A stretch of DNA of 64,000 nt from Tranzscheliella williamsii (lineage: Eukaryota > Basidiomycota > Ustilaginomycetes > Ustilaginales > Ustilaginaceae): the NCBI GenBank assembly GCA_023212725.1, contig JALBYF010000033.1, forward strand, positions 142,632 through 206,631, in the 5' to 3' direction. Within the stretch, counting starts at the first letter, position 1. Every line of letters starts with the position of its first letter. The position numbers were made by a program, and so were the translations under genes. Below are positions 39,100 through 48,176 of the stretch, piece by piece. The notes under the pieces are model-generated. The model saw nothing but the letters and a program-made list of their open reading frames with translations, was not told the origin of the DNA and ran no database searches.

Positions 39100-40050
39100 T
39101 CAGACGGCGTGCGTGGTGGCGGTGGTGGTGTTGTGGGTGGTGGGCTTGAGACCGAGCTCCTTTTCGAGTTTCTCGGCAACGCCATCGACCTTGCGGTCAC
39201 ACTTGCTCGTGTTGAGGACGCCCGTGTCGTGGACAGAGCCAACATTCTGGCCGAGCTTGCCGCCGTGGGCGATGAAGTCCGACTTGGCAATGGGTTTGTG
39301 GTGGGTCGACTCGTGGACAATGGGTGCCTCGTGGGTGACGACGTGCGTGGGGATCACAGTCTGGATACGGTGGTATTCGTGCGAGTCCTTCTCGACAATG
39401 GGCTGGACAACGTTGTGGATGTGGTGATGAATGTCCTCCTTGACGCGCTCGCCCTTGTCGACAATCTGTCGGTGGGTGGGGCCCTCAGTGTATGTGTCGC
39501 GGTGCTGGCCGGCCACCGAAGAGAGCAGCGCGGCGTCCTTGTCCGTCGACGCGTGCTGTTCGTGCACCTTGGTGACTGGGTGTATCTTCGAGTGCACTTG
39601 CTCGGCATGGTGCTCCGAGTCCAAAATGGGCTGCGTGTGGTGCTGGACATGGTGCATATGACGCTCGTGCTCCTTCTCGCGCTGCACTTCCTCAACCTCA
39701 TGTCGCTGGTGCGTCTGGTGAGTAACATGAGAAAGATGCTGCACATCCTGGTCCACCTTGCCGTTCTTCAAGTCCAAATGGGCCCCATCAACGTGGTGCC
39801 CCTCCTTGTGTGGGATAGTGCCATCCTTGGCATGCACATCGGCCGATCGGCCCAGACCATGCTCAATCTTGTCTGTGCGCGAGGCCGGTGTCGTAGCAGC
39901 GCCCGTACCGGCGCCGGCACCAAGTTCTTTGGTGCGGGTTTCGGGCGAGACAGCAGTGGAAGAGGGTGCGGTCGAATGGTTGGTGTGTCCATCATCGGAC
40001 GAATCGTCCGAGTGGGATCTTCGGGAAAGGACTTTCTTAACAGAGTTCAT
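39100..40050 (-). CDS. His-rich hydrophilic 'allergen'/LEA-like fungal protein
   Basis: Single frame of 316 residues, very hydrophilic, rich in His, Asp, Glu, Thr and Val, with no signal peptide, transmembrane segment or cysteine pair. Two related blocks repeat the pattern HH-x-QPI-(acidic)-H-x-P-x-T/V-VHE. One contains HTQPILDSEHHAEQVH, the other VVQPIVEKDSHEYHRIQ. I recognise this as the dehydration-tolerance or allergen-like family widespread in fungi, whose molecular function is unclear. Stress-protective, intrinsically disordered behaviour is inference from composition. The STEEP1-like gene converges on it with a 171-bp spacer. Confidence 0.7.
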   Translation of the reverse strand: MNSVKKVLSRRSHSDDSSDDGHTNHSTAPSSTAVSPETRTKELGAGAGTGAATTPASRTDKIEHGLGRSADVHAKDGTIPHKEGHHVDGAHLDLKNGKVDQDVQHLSHVTHQTHQRHEVEEVQREKEHERHMHHVQHHTQPILDSEHHAEQVHSKIHPVTKVHEQHASTDKDAALLSSVAGQHRDTYTEGPTHRQIVDKGERVKEDIHHHIHNVVQPIVEKDSHEYHRIQTVIPTHVVTHEAPIVHESTHHKPIAKSDFIAHGGKLGQNVGSVHDTGVLNTSKCDRKVDGVAEKLEKELGLKPTTHNTTTATTHAV

Positions 40051-41160
40051 GGCAGCTGACTTGTATGGCTTTCTTCGTTGTATGGAGAGAGATGAGATGA
40101 GATGGTCAACGTCTGACTAACATGGGCCCTGCTTTTATGTGTTTGGAATGAACGAAGTCGCTACCAGATGACGAGTGCCTTTTGTTGCCCTGCTGTGTTA
40201 CTACAGAAGACGGGGTGCTGTGCCCTTAGCGCCAGAGGCAGAGTGTGTCGTCATTACCAGAGTCTGCCTATGCGAGTGCAGCCCGAGGTTGCCTGTGCGG
40301 GTGCAAGGCGTATAGAGCCAGCTGAAAGTCTTACGTGGAGGCTGGCGTGGGAAAGCCAAATGATGTCAGAACGGACATAGACCTGGTGATGGCCGCTAAG
40401 CATCGCTGGTCCAGGGAGAAGGCAGACCGGCATCATGGATACGCAGCACCGGGCTACGGCGGGCGCATGACGTTGATGACGTTCGAGGCGAGGCAACCGT
40501 GAAATTGGAGGATAGCATTGTGGTTATTATCACGACGGTGACCGCACAAAGGGCAGGCCACGACACTATGGAATGAGTAGGTTATGGAGGTGCAAGCGCC
40601 CTGACGTCTTGAATGTCTGAGGTGAGCACACGGCCCCAGTTGCTCGCAAAGTGGGCCAAGCGAGGACAAGTGCGCGAAAATGTGCCATGGCGGTACAGCG
40701 GAGGCGATGCGCAGGGTCTCGAGGCTACATGCTGATAACTGCAAGGGCGGAGTCTCGATGCGACCGACGGACCCAACACAGTAGAACAAGTACATGCACT
40801 AGCACCAGACCCGCGCCGCCATAACTGTTCACACGGGCATCAGAGCCGCGCGATCGGTACACGATTAATCGCCGCGTTTTATTGCAGCACAAGGCTACGG
40901 ATGGTGCGCCATGGTAGGGCAAGAAGCTTGGATTTGTATGGAGCCGACCAGCGTTGGTAGCAGGCAGCAAGGCATACGGCTGGGTTAGCGTCGGCGAGGG
41001 ACCTGCATAGAATACAGAAATGACGAGAAAAGACAAACAGAGATTGGGTAAGAAGTGTGAAGCCTGCAGATGAACACTGTGCTTGCTGAATAACGTTGGA
41101 AAAGGCCGAGCGTGGAAAAGTGGTGGAAGCGCGAGATGTAGTGAGACCCAGAGTTCGTTA

Positions 41161-41196
41161 CAGTCACAGTCACAGTCACAGTCACAGTCACAGTCA
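41161..41196 (+). repeat. (CAGTCA)6 microsatellite
   Basis: Six perfect tandem copies of CAGTCA in intergenic sequence, 1.1 kb upstream of the allergen-like gene start. On the reverse strand it makes a spurious Cys-Asp repeat in an open frame. Confidence 0.9.
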
Positions 41197-41730
41197 ACAC
41201 TTACAATCACAGCGTTGATGTAAGCATGGTGATGAGCGGCTATCCCAGCCAAGAACAGCGATAACTGACAGCCGGCCTAGCGCGCAAAAAAGATGCAGGA
41301 ATGCAATACAAGTGAGCAACAAATCGATTTAGGTCTTACATGTGTGTTACATTTATGACGAATACGTCGGTTGCGAATACATTGTCTTACGGCAGTTGCT
41401 GCAGGATCTGAGATCGGAAATGCAGAAGCACGGTGAGAAGGAACGCGGCGAAACTCAAGGTGCAAACGATGAGTTAGCCCGCTCTTTCTCCGACTGACGA
41501 GAGGCATTCATGAATCTGGTATAGTTTGACCCTGCAGCGTCGCCGAGGTTACCGATGCGGCACATCTCATTTACTCAGCCGCTTCGATGCAGCCCACATT
41601 GGTTTCGAGGGCCGGCCACTTTGAGCCAATCAACCCGCGGTTACTCTACTAACAACCCCGACACTCGTAACGACCAGGCCCCGCACAGCTAGCGCCTCTT
41701 CTGTCTCACGACGTGTCTCTCAACACCGTC

Positions 41731-41943
41731 ATGTTTCTTCTGTGGAGGGAACAGCGTAAGCCCCGTGCCACCATGCCCGATGCTGACCTACATGCCAGCC
41801 GGGAGATGTGGCCCGGAATGCAAGTGTCGTCACCGCATGACCCGTCGCTTTGTTGCCTCATTGGCTCCACTTTTGCCAACCTAATGTACCTAGCAGGCTT
41901 CGTCTACCTCGTCAATGATGCCGCGCAACAGCAACAAATTTGA
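41731..41943 (+). CDS. Possible small membrane ORF (70 codons), doubtful
   Basis: ATG at 41731 opens a 70-residue frame that starts MFLLWREQ. Near its C-terminus it has one hydrophobic stretch (LCCLIGSTFANLMYLAGFVYLV) and it ends in AAQQQQI. A GTAAG follows codon 8, but the nearest acceptor gives only a 43-nt intron and a different reading. There is no family resemblance. It may be chance. Confidence 0.15.
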   Translation: MFLLWREQRKPRATMPDADLHASREMWPGMQVSSPHDPSLCCLIGSTFANLMYLAGFVYLVNDAAQQQQI

Positions 41944-42668
41944 TCAAGTGCCTAGTAATTATGTTAGATTGATGACTTTCTGCACTCGCAAGTAGCTCAC
42001 ATTTGAATGAGAACGCGGCAGTGGGTCCAAGTCCAAGACCACCAGGGCAAGGAAAGCAAGTATGTGTAGACCTGTAGATGCGATCCCTTTTCGACCCTGC
42101 TTAGACCATCGTAATTGGCCGCTTAGTCACAAGCGGATGCTAGCACTCAAGACTGGAGAACAATTTAGTTTCATATGGGCGGATACAACGATATGTATAT
42201 AACCTAAAAACCACAGGAGAAAGACGTGAAACATAAGAACTCAATCGAGAAGCCGAGATTTTTTTACAGGCAGAAAGAGAGCGGAAGGAAGAGAGTGCAA
42301 ACAGATAAGCAACCGTCAAAGTCTTGGCAATTGCAGAGAAAATCCAGAAGAAGCCCAAGTGCAGGCATATGGACCGAGTTCGTAAGGCTTGATAGAGTGG
42401 TCACAAGAATGGCAATGAGAGCCGGTTGAGTGAGAGTCTCTTGGTTGTTCGTCTGCCGCAGTAGACGAACGGATAGGCAAACATTATGACAGCAAAGCAT
42501 CGTGTAGCCGGTCGCAAGCCAACTTTGACGGTGCTGTACAGCAAAACAAGAAAAGAAGACAGCGACGGACACGAGCACCCGTCTTCTGGGCTTGTGCTTA
42601 TCAGTCATTCCTTGGCTGAGGAAGACAGCAACCAGTATCGGCTTTTTGATGCGAGCAGTTTATGCTGC

Positions 42669-45600
42669 TTAACTAAGCAACTCGGCAGAGCCAGACCCAC
42701 GTCGACCTTCACTGCCACTGCCGCTACCGCTGCCATTCGTGGAGCCATCCTTTTCCGACGTGTTTCCGGAAGTGGTCGTGGTAGCGACGGTTTCTTCAGA
42801 CCCATCTCCCGATGTTGACCGTCGTTGAATCTGTCTCGTAGAGAAAAACGAGAGGTCCGAGGCTGAGCTGTTGTTACCGCTGCTCCCGCTGCTGTTAGCT
42901 TCATGCAGGTAGGCAAGATTAGCCGTCGGTCGAAGATGCTGTCGATGACCGTGACCGTGGTCCGGTCGCCGCTTGATCGGACTTGTGTCCTGTACAGTGG
43001 GTGTGTGATAACCAGAGTGCATCATGCCATTCGGGAGCAGAGCAGTGGACGGTATCTGCGATGGGAGTACTGCGTCAGGTACTGCCTGACGAGCAGCCTT
43101 GATCGCGCTGTCCTTGGATTGACGACGCAAGGCCCGGATTTCATCCTTTAGCCGTCGATTGACGTTTTGGAGCTGATGCATCTCGAAGACCCAAGAGCTG
43201 CTGCGCTCGGTTGACAGTTCGGCAAAAACAGAGCCAAGCGCCGAGACACTAGTCTCCGTCACATCGACAGCGGGCTGGGGTCCTCCCTTTGGATAAGCCA
43301 CGTTGGGTACCATCCAAGCACTTTCCGCCGAGGCTCGTTGGACGTGCACAAAGACGGTCTGAAGCGCTGGACCGCCCGCGGCCGAGGAAGGGTAGAATGA
43401 TGAAAAGACTGGTGTTGTGTTGCTGACGCCTTCTCCCATTAGATGTGATACGCTCATCGCCTGGCTACTACGTAAAGCTTGAAGGAGCGATGGAGCTGCC
43501 TCGTAGTTGCTCACCTCGAGGACGTGCCGACCAAAGATGTCCTTTGAATCACACCCGAGCACTTCAGAGATAGAGCCCGTTGTACTCAGGAAAACACCTT
43601 CGATCGACAGCTTGGCCCAAAAGGATGGCTCGGAGCTTTCTGCACCGCGCCGAACATGTTCCCAAGCAAGGTTATACACGGGACGTGGGCGGCCGCTAGA
43701 AACGACAACTTTTCTCCCCTTGCCTTGCTCCAAATGCAGTTTGCCGGTGCTTTCGATCCAGCGATGACCATCTTCCTTATGTCGCATCCTCATGCTAAGG
43801 TTGACTCTGGGACCCGCTTGTCCCCCCCCACCTTTGGTGAGCGGATTGGCAACACCTTCCTTACGGATATTGCGAGAGGCGGCGGCAGCAATACTGGCGT
43901 TGCTAGTCGAGTCCTTTAACTCTCGAAAGACAGGTACAACATCGCTCGGGTGGCAAAATTCAGAGATCGATTTGCCAATCACCTCGTCCGCCGTGTAGCC
44001 TAAAATCCGCTCCACCGAAGGCGAAACGTAGAGGAACGTGCCCTTCAAGGAGAGCACGTAAATCAAATCGTGCGAATTCTCTAACAGCACGCGGGACCAT
44101 TGTTTGATGTCCCCAGGCCCGTTGCCGTTCAGAAGATCCAGGATCTCGGCGGCGATAGCGACCTGCTTGCTCGTCTTCGCATCGGTCGCATTGTCCATCT
44201 CTTCGGAGGCGAGAATGCCGGAGCCTGGCTGCTCACCGCTTGGCCGATAGTTAACAATATAGGATCCATCAGCCTTGCGCTTTACAATTGAGGTAGGCTG
44301 CTCCACGAGATCCACCTGAAATCCAACCAGGAAATCAACCTGGCTCGGATCGATCCACGAGACGGGTACTACGGTCACCAGGTTGACGAAAGGCGTACCG
44401 TCTTTGCGGTAGTTGATGAGGCTGGCTTGACATTCGCGGTGCCCCACCAAGTGTTTCTGGAGGTGTTCGACAGCGCGACTATCAGTGTGTTGACGTTCAG
44501 CCCCGGCCTTGAGTGGCAAGCCGGGAACCTGCAAGAATCGGCAATTCTTCCCCAGGATTTCATGAGGAGAGTAACCCGTCAGGTTACAGAAAGTCTCGCT
44601 AGCATAAATCAGTGGTTGCTCGGGGTGCCGAGCGTCCGAAATAGTGAAGGCACATGATAGATCGATAGGGCCTAGCGAGATACGCTGATCGGGGCGCGTG
44701 ATCGCGCGAGACAAGATGCCCAATACATCCACGCCGGAAGATGAGTACTTGTTGGTCGTAGGCACTTCGGCACCAGCTGCAGGATTGTACTGGCCTCTGA
44801 AAACGGGCGAAGGAGGCACATTAGAAACACCTGGACGTGTGTAGTCTGAAGACATGCGGTCCAGCGTTTTCCGAGACGGCAAGCTCGCGGAGGAGCTATA
44901 CGAATCCGAAGCGTCAGCTGTAAAAGACATGCTGCGAACTCCTGCGTGTGACGAAGCAAACGAAGAGGCCTCGGTCGCGCCGGTGTCAGAGGTCATAGCA
45001 CGCTTGATGCCACGACCTGGGACCTGTGCGGTGGTAGGTCCAATGGTAGCATGAGTTTGCTGCCGCCGCTGCTGCATTGTCTGTGCATGTTGAGTTGTCG
45101 CTGAGTGATTGCTGCTTTGCTTGGCCGCTTGTCGCGCGAGTCGGCGACGCTCTTGAAGGGTCAGGTGGGGTTTCGGTAACGCCCTCGCGGCGCCTTGTGA
45201 TTGTGTTTGTTTGACAGTCGTGATTGTCGGGGCAGCGGTGGAGCTTCGGAAACCAGACATGGCAGGTGTAGAGTAGCGCGCAACGTTAGAGTCGAGCAGG
45301 TGGCTATGATGTGCGGCGATTTGACTTCGGTAAGATGCGGTAGTGTTGTGCGCCGCTAGACCGTCTGAAGAATTCCCTTGGGGTACGGGTATGGTTGTGG
45401 CAGCCGAGGAAACAATGGGCTCTAAATGGGATGCTGGCAGAGAGCCTTGAAGGCCATTGACAGCATAGTCAAGTCTAGAGTTGGTCGTATCTCTGCTGCA
45501 AAAAGGCAAGATCGATGTCTCGGGTGGGACCGAGGCCATCTGTGGCAGTAGAGTGGGAAGCGTAGCGGCGGCCCCCGCGCTCCATGTTGGGTCAAAATCC

Positions 45601-45893
45601 GCCGCTCCAACACCGGGTTGACTGCTAAGAACGTTGTTCAGTTGATCCATAAACATGGATGGGGCCAACAAATCGACGGTGCTGTCGGTAGGCATATTAT
45701 TCACCCCGGTACTACCGTCCGTATCCTGTGCGCCGAAGGCCATCGGTAGAAAAGCATGCTCAGCATAGCTGTTGACACCAATGTTGTGCGGCGTGTCGTC
45801 AGTGCTGACGCTGTTGACTGAGATCAAACTGCTGGTGTAATCGTCCGCATGCGGAGAAGAGATGAACGCGTTGAAATCGAAAGAGTCGCCCAT
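42669..45893 (-). CDS. WC-1: White-collar-1 type blue-light photoreceptor (LOV + PAS, no zinc finger)
   Basis: Single frame of 1074 residues. After a Ser/Thr/Gln-rich N-terminus comes a LOV domain (about 405-520): AFTISDARHPEQPLIYAS, then GKNCRFLQVPG with the flavin-adduct Cys near residue 451, and the NYRKDGTPFVNLV strand. A PAS domain follows at about 598-660 (SHDLIYVLSLKGTFLYVSPSVERILGY) and another at about 755-795 (FWAKLSIEGVFLSTTGSISEVLG). The C-terminus is Ser/Gly-rich with no CxxC zinc finger, as usual in basidiomycete WC-1 (Ustilago Wco1). The family senses blue light through FAD and, with the zinc-finger partner WC-2, activates light-regulated genes in the nucleus. The partner is not in this window. 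Confidence 0.93.
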   Translation of the reverse strand: MGDSFDFNAFISSPHADDYTSSLISVNSVSTDDTPHNIGVNSYAEHAFLPMAFGAQDTDGSTGVNNMPTDSTVDLLAPSMFMDQLNNVLSSQPGVGAADFDPTWSAGAAATLPTLLPQMASVPPETSILPFCSRDTTNSRLDYAVNGLQGSLPASHLEPIVSSAATTIPVPQGNSSDGLAAHNTTASYRSQIAAHHSHLLDSNVARYSTPAMSGFRSSTAAPTITTVKQTQSQGAARALPKPHLTLQERRRLARQAAKQSSNHSATTQHAQTMQQRRQQTHATIGPTTAQVPGRGIKRAMTSDTGATEASSFASSHAGVRSMSFTADASDSYSSSASLPSRKTLDRMSSDYTRPGVSNVPPSPVFRGQYNPAAGAEVPTTNKYSSSGVDVLGILSRAITRPDQRISLGPIDLSCAFTISDARHPEQPLIYASETFCNLTGYSPHEILGKNCRFLQVPGLPLKAGAERQHTDSRAVEHLQKHLVGHRECQASLINYRKDGTPFVNLVTVVPVSWIDPSQVDFLVGFQVDLVEQPTSIVKRKADGSYIVNYRPSGEQPGSGILASEEMDNATDAKTSKQVAIAAEILDLLNGNGPGDIKQWSRVLLENSHDLIYVLSLKGTFLYVSPSVERILGYTADEVIGKSISEFCHPSDVVPVFRELKDSTSNASIAAAASRNIRKEGVANPLTKGGGGQAGPRVNLSMRMRHKEDGHRWIESTGKLHLEQGKGRKVVVSSGRPRPVYNLAWEHVRRGAESSEPSFWAKLSIEGVFLSTTGSISEVLGCDSKDIFGRHVLEVSNYEAAPSLLQALRSSQAMSVSHLMGEGVSNTTPVFSSFYPSSAAGGPALQTVFVHVQRASAESAWMVPNVAYPKGGPQPAVDVTETSVSALGSVFAELSTERSSSWVFEMHQLQNVNRRLKDEIRALRRQSKDSAIKAARQAVPDAVLPSQIPSTALLPNGMMHSGYHTPTVQDTSPIKRRPDHGHGHRQHLRPTANLAYLHEANSSGSSGNNSSASDLSFFSTRQIQRRSTSGDGSEETVATTTTSGNTSEKDGSTNGSGSGSGSEGRRGSGSAELLS

Positions 45894-46143
45894 CTTCGAG
45901 TATATAGCTAGCTACGGAACGAGAGGCCGGGAAAATCTCTAGACGTAGGTTGAAGAAGCACTAGCGTAACGTAACGGACGCTGAATAATGTTGTGCTGGA
46001 TTGGTCGATGCTGCGATGTGAGAGACTGGTCGAAATCAAGAACAAGCGTTTGACGGTCTTGAATCGGAAACTGTGAGGTGGTCCTTAGAAGCTGACAGAG
46101 CGATAACGGCTGTCGTAAATGCTTGCGAGGGTGAGCGTGAGTT

Positions 46144-46201
46144 GCTCAGATACGAATATCCAAGTGTTCTAAGCTCAGATACGAATATCCAAGTGTTCTA
46201 A
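46144..46201. repeat. Perfect 29-bp tandem duplication
   Basis: Two identical 29-nt units, 46144-46172 and 46173-46201, each starting GCTCAGATACGAATATCC and ending TTCTAA. The first three bases of a third unit follow. They lie about 250-310 bp upstream of the WC-1 start codon. Confidence 0.95.
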
Positions 46202-46371
46202 GCTTTCAAAAGTGTCGTAGAGAGTAGCGGGATGGCAAAGACAAGGCTAAAACCGAAGCAGTACAGCCATGTGTACTGGACGATAGAGCAGAGCGTATTG
46301 TAGCGTAGTAGGCGTGGTTCAGTAAGACCTAAGCGTATGACTTCCGGAATTGATCTACACCAAAATGTGTT

Positions 46372-46405
46372 GTCGTTCGAAACGAGCCGTCGTTCGAAAC
46401 GAACC
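46372..46405. repeat. 17-bp direct repeat carrying TTCGAA palindromes
   Basis: Two adjacent 17-nt units, GTCGTTCGAAACGAGCC and a copy with one change (GAACC for GAGCC). Each centres on TTCGAA inside a larger inverted arrangement (CGTTTCGAACG-like). They lie about 480-510 bp upstream of the WC-1 ATG. Confidence 0.9.
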
Positions 46406-48176
46406 GCGATAGAGAGGTGACGTCGAGGTTCGGGCAGGCATTGAGACAGCTGAAACAGCAAAGGACGAGCTATGTAGTTGTTTGCTAAGGTGAGAGAGAT
46501 GGAACGGTGATGAGACTTTGTCGAATGGCTGAGCAAGCCAGAGTAAAATTGTGCCTAGCGATATCGGAGGCGAAGAGAACGAAGCTCAGGGTGAACGACT
46601 TAGCGTCTCCAGGATCTGTTGTGCATGTGATCTCAATCTTGTGACGATGGAGATGGTGAGCAGTGATGACCGGAACTGTATACGGTGGTGTGGAGTGAAG
46701 GTAGACCAGGCTTTGGCTCTGTGTATGGGGCGCTTGAAAAGAGCAGAGGCCAAGATTTTGTGAGTGGCACTTCTATACCGTTGCAATGGTGGGCGTCTGA
46801 GCAGTGTCTATCTGCTCGATCTTGCGCGATGTGGCAACCAAAATATGACGAGGACACTCGCGTTTCGCCCTGATCTTTCTTTGTTAGAATATTAATCCTG
46901 TTGCGGTCTCTTCGCCACACTAGCGTACCACAAAAATGTAAATTTGGAAATTGGATTCAGCGTGCGTTTGTATTGCCGCCTCTATAAGTCGTCTGTGCCG
47001 CTTGCAGCTCAGCGATCCCTTCTATGGGGATCGTAACGCAACGCATGTACCAACAACCTATCCATAACATGATGACCGTTTCTCTCGCACGAGCTAGCGT
47101 CCCAAAGATTCTTCACAACTGGTTCAATGACGTTGGTCTTCCCGAGCGTGTTGGCCTGTCACAAGGCCTATACAGTATCAAAAAAGATCCGGCATTCAAT
47201 ACTTCAGGCTATCATCCATTGTGGTCTAAGCTGGCTGGAGAAGGGGAATGAAGGATGAGCTTTTAGTGCGTCGACTTCAGTAAAGATGTAGCGATCACCG
47301 AAACTGACCACCCGCGAGCAAAGTGTCACAGACGTGCGGTATAAGTGCAGTAGCTAGTGCCAACTGCGTCAAACTGCAGCTGAACCGTAGGATCTTTGTG
47401 GCTCAACGACCGATCATATACCTGTAGGACCATTGGTTGCAGAACAATGTGTAAAAAGTCAGAGACAAGGCTTGCTGAGCTTTCGACATCATCGAAGCCA
47501 TAGCAAGAGCGAGCAAACAGCATCTAGAGCGATCACTGCCAGTGCATGAGCGTTGTGGGTGTTGAAGATTTTGTTCGGGGAACAGACTAGTCGCGTGTCG
47601 AAGATGCACGTCGTGACGATCGAGACGTCCAGAAGCGAACGTGGTTTGCGAGCAAAGTTAACTCACCCGGTCCTCGCCTTACATCAAGTGAATCGTTGAA
47701 GTTTCTCCCGTTATGAACCCCTCTAGCTAAGCAAGCCTCCATTCTGACTCCCCCTCGCTTAGCTTGGCTTTCGCTTCTTATGCTATCACAGCGGTCTCTG
47801 CCTGTCGACTTGATAACCACGATTGCCAGAACTGTGAAGTAACGCTTCGATTAAAAATCTAACATGTAGATCCTATCGGCCGATTTGGGTTCAGAGTCCC
47901 GATATTGCTTCACTCCATGACGGAAAACTCACAACTCCGAGATCTGATGAGGAGCCACACGAGCCACAGCAAACAAGGCATGCAGACCGCTTGCTCGCTC
48001 TTGTTCTTCGCACCCGCCTCGGTTCCCTCCTGTTAACCCTGTCGTAGCGATCTCACCTCTACCGCCTGGATCAGTTTCGTCTGTCACAATTTGGCTTCCT
48101 CGACTCTTCGAAACGATACAAGTCTGTGTCTCTGCGGCGCTCAATACTGGAACCGACCGAAAAGCTAATTGCAGAT

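Larger units (their letters stand above)
40051..42668. other. 2.6-kb gap without a convincing gene
   Basis: The left part is the promoter side of the allergen-like gene and the right end is the WC-1 3' flank. A (CAGTCA)6 microsatellite lies at 41161-41196. A 70-codon ATG frame at 41731-41943 is listed separately with low confidence. No tRNA or family-like protein was seen. Confidence 0.45.
45894..48176. promoter_or_regulatory. Divergent promoter region, WC-1 / FIP1
   Basis: 2.28 kb without a convincing gene. It contains a perfect 29-nt tandem duplication and a 17-nt TTCGAA-containing duplication within 0.5 kb of the WC-1 start. Short frames elsewhere have no features. Confidence 0.45.

Noticed and set aside
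40725..41252. 175-codon reverse frame with a Cys-Asp repeat (metal-binding-like)
   Set aside because: The CD repeat is just the (CAGTCA)6 microsatellite read in one frame. The rest is unstructured.
41756..41798. 43-nt GTAAG...CCAG intron giving a small Cys-containing peptide (CGPECKC)
   Set aside because: Shorter than every supported intron here (52-122 nt), and too few cysteines for a metallothionein.
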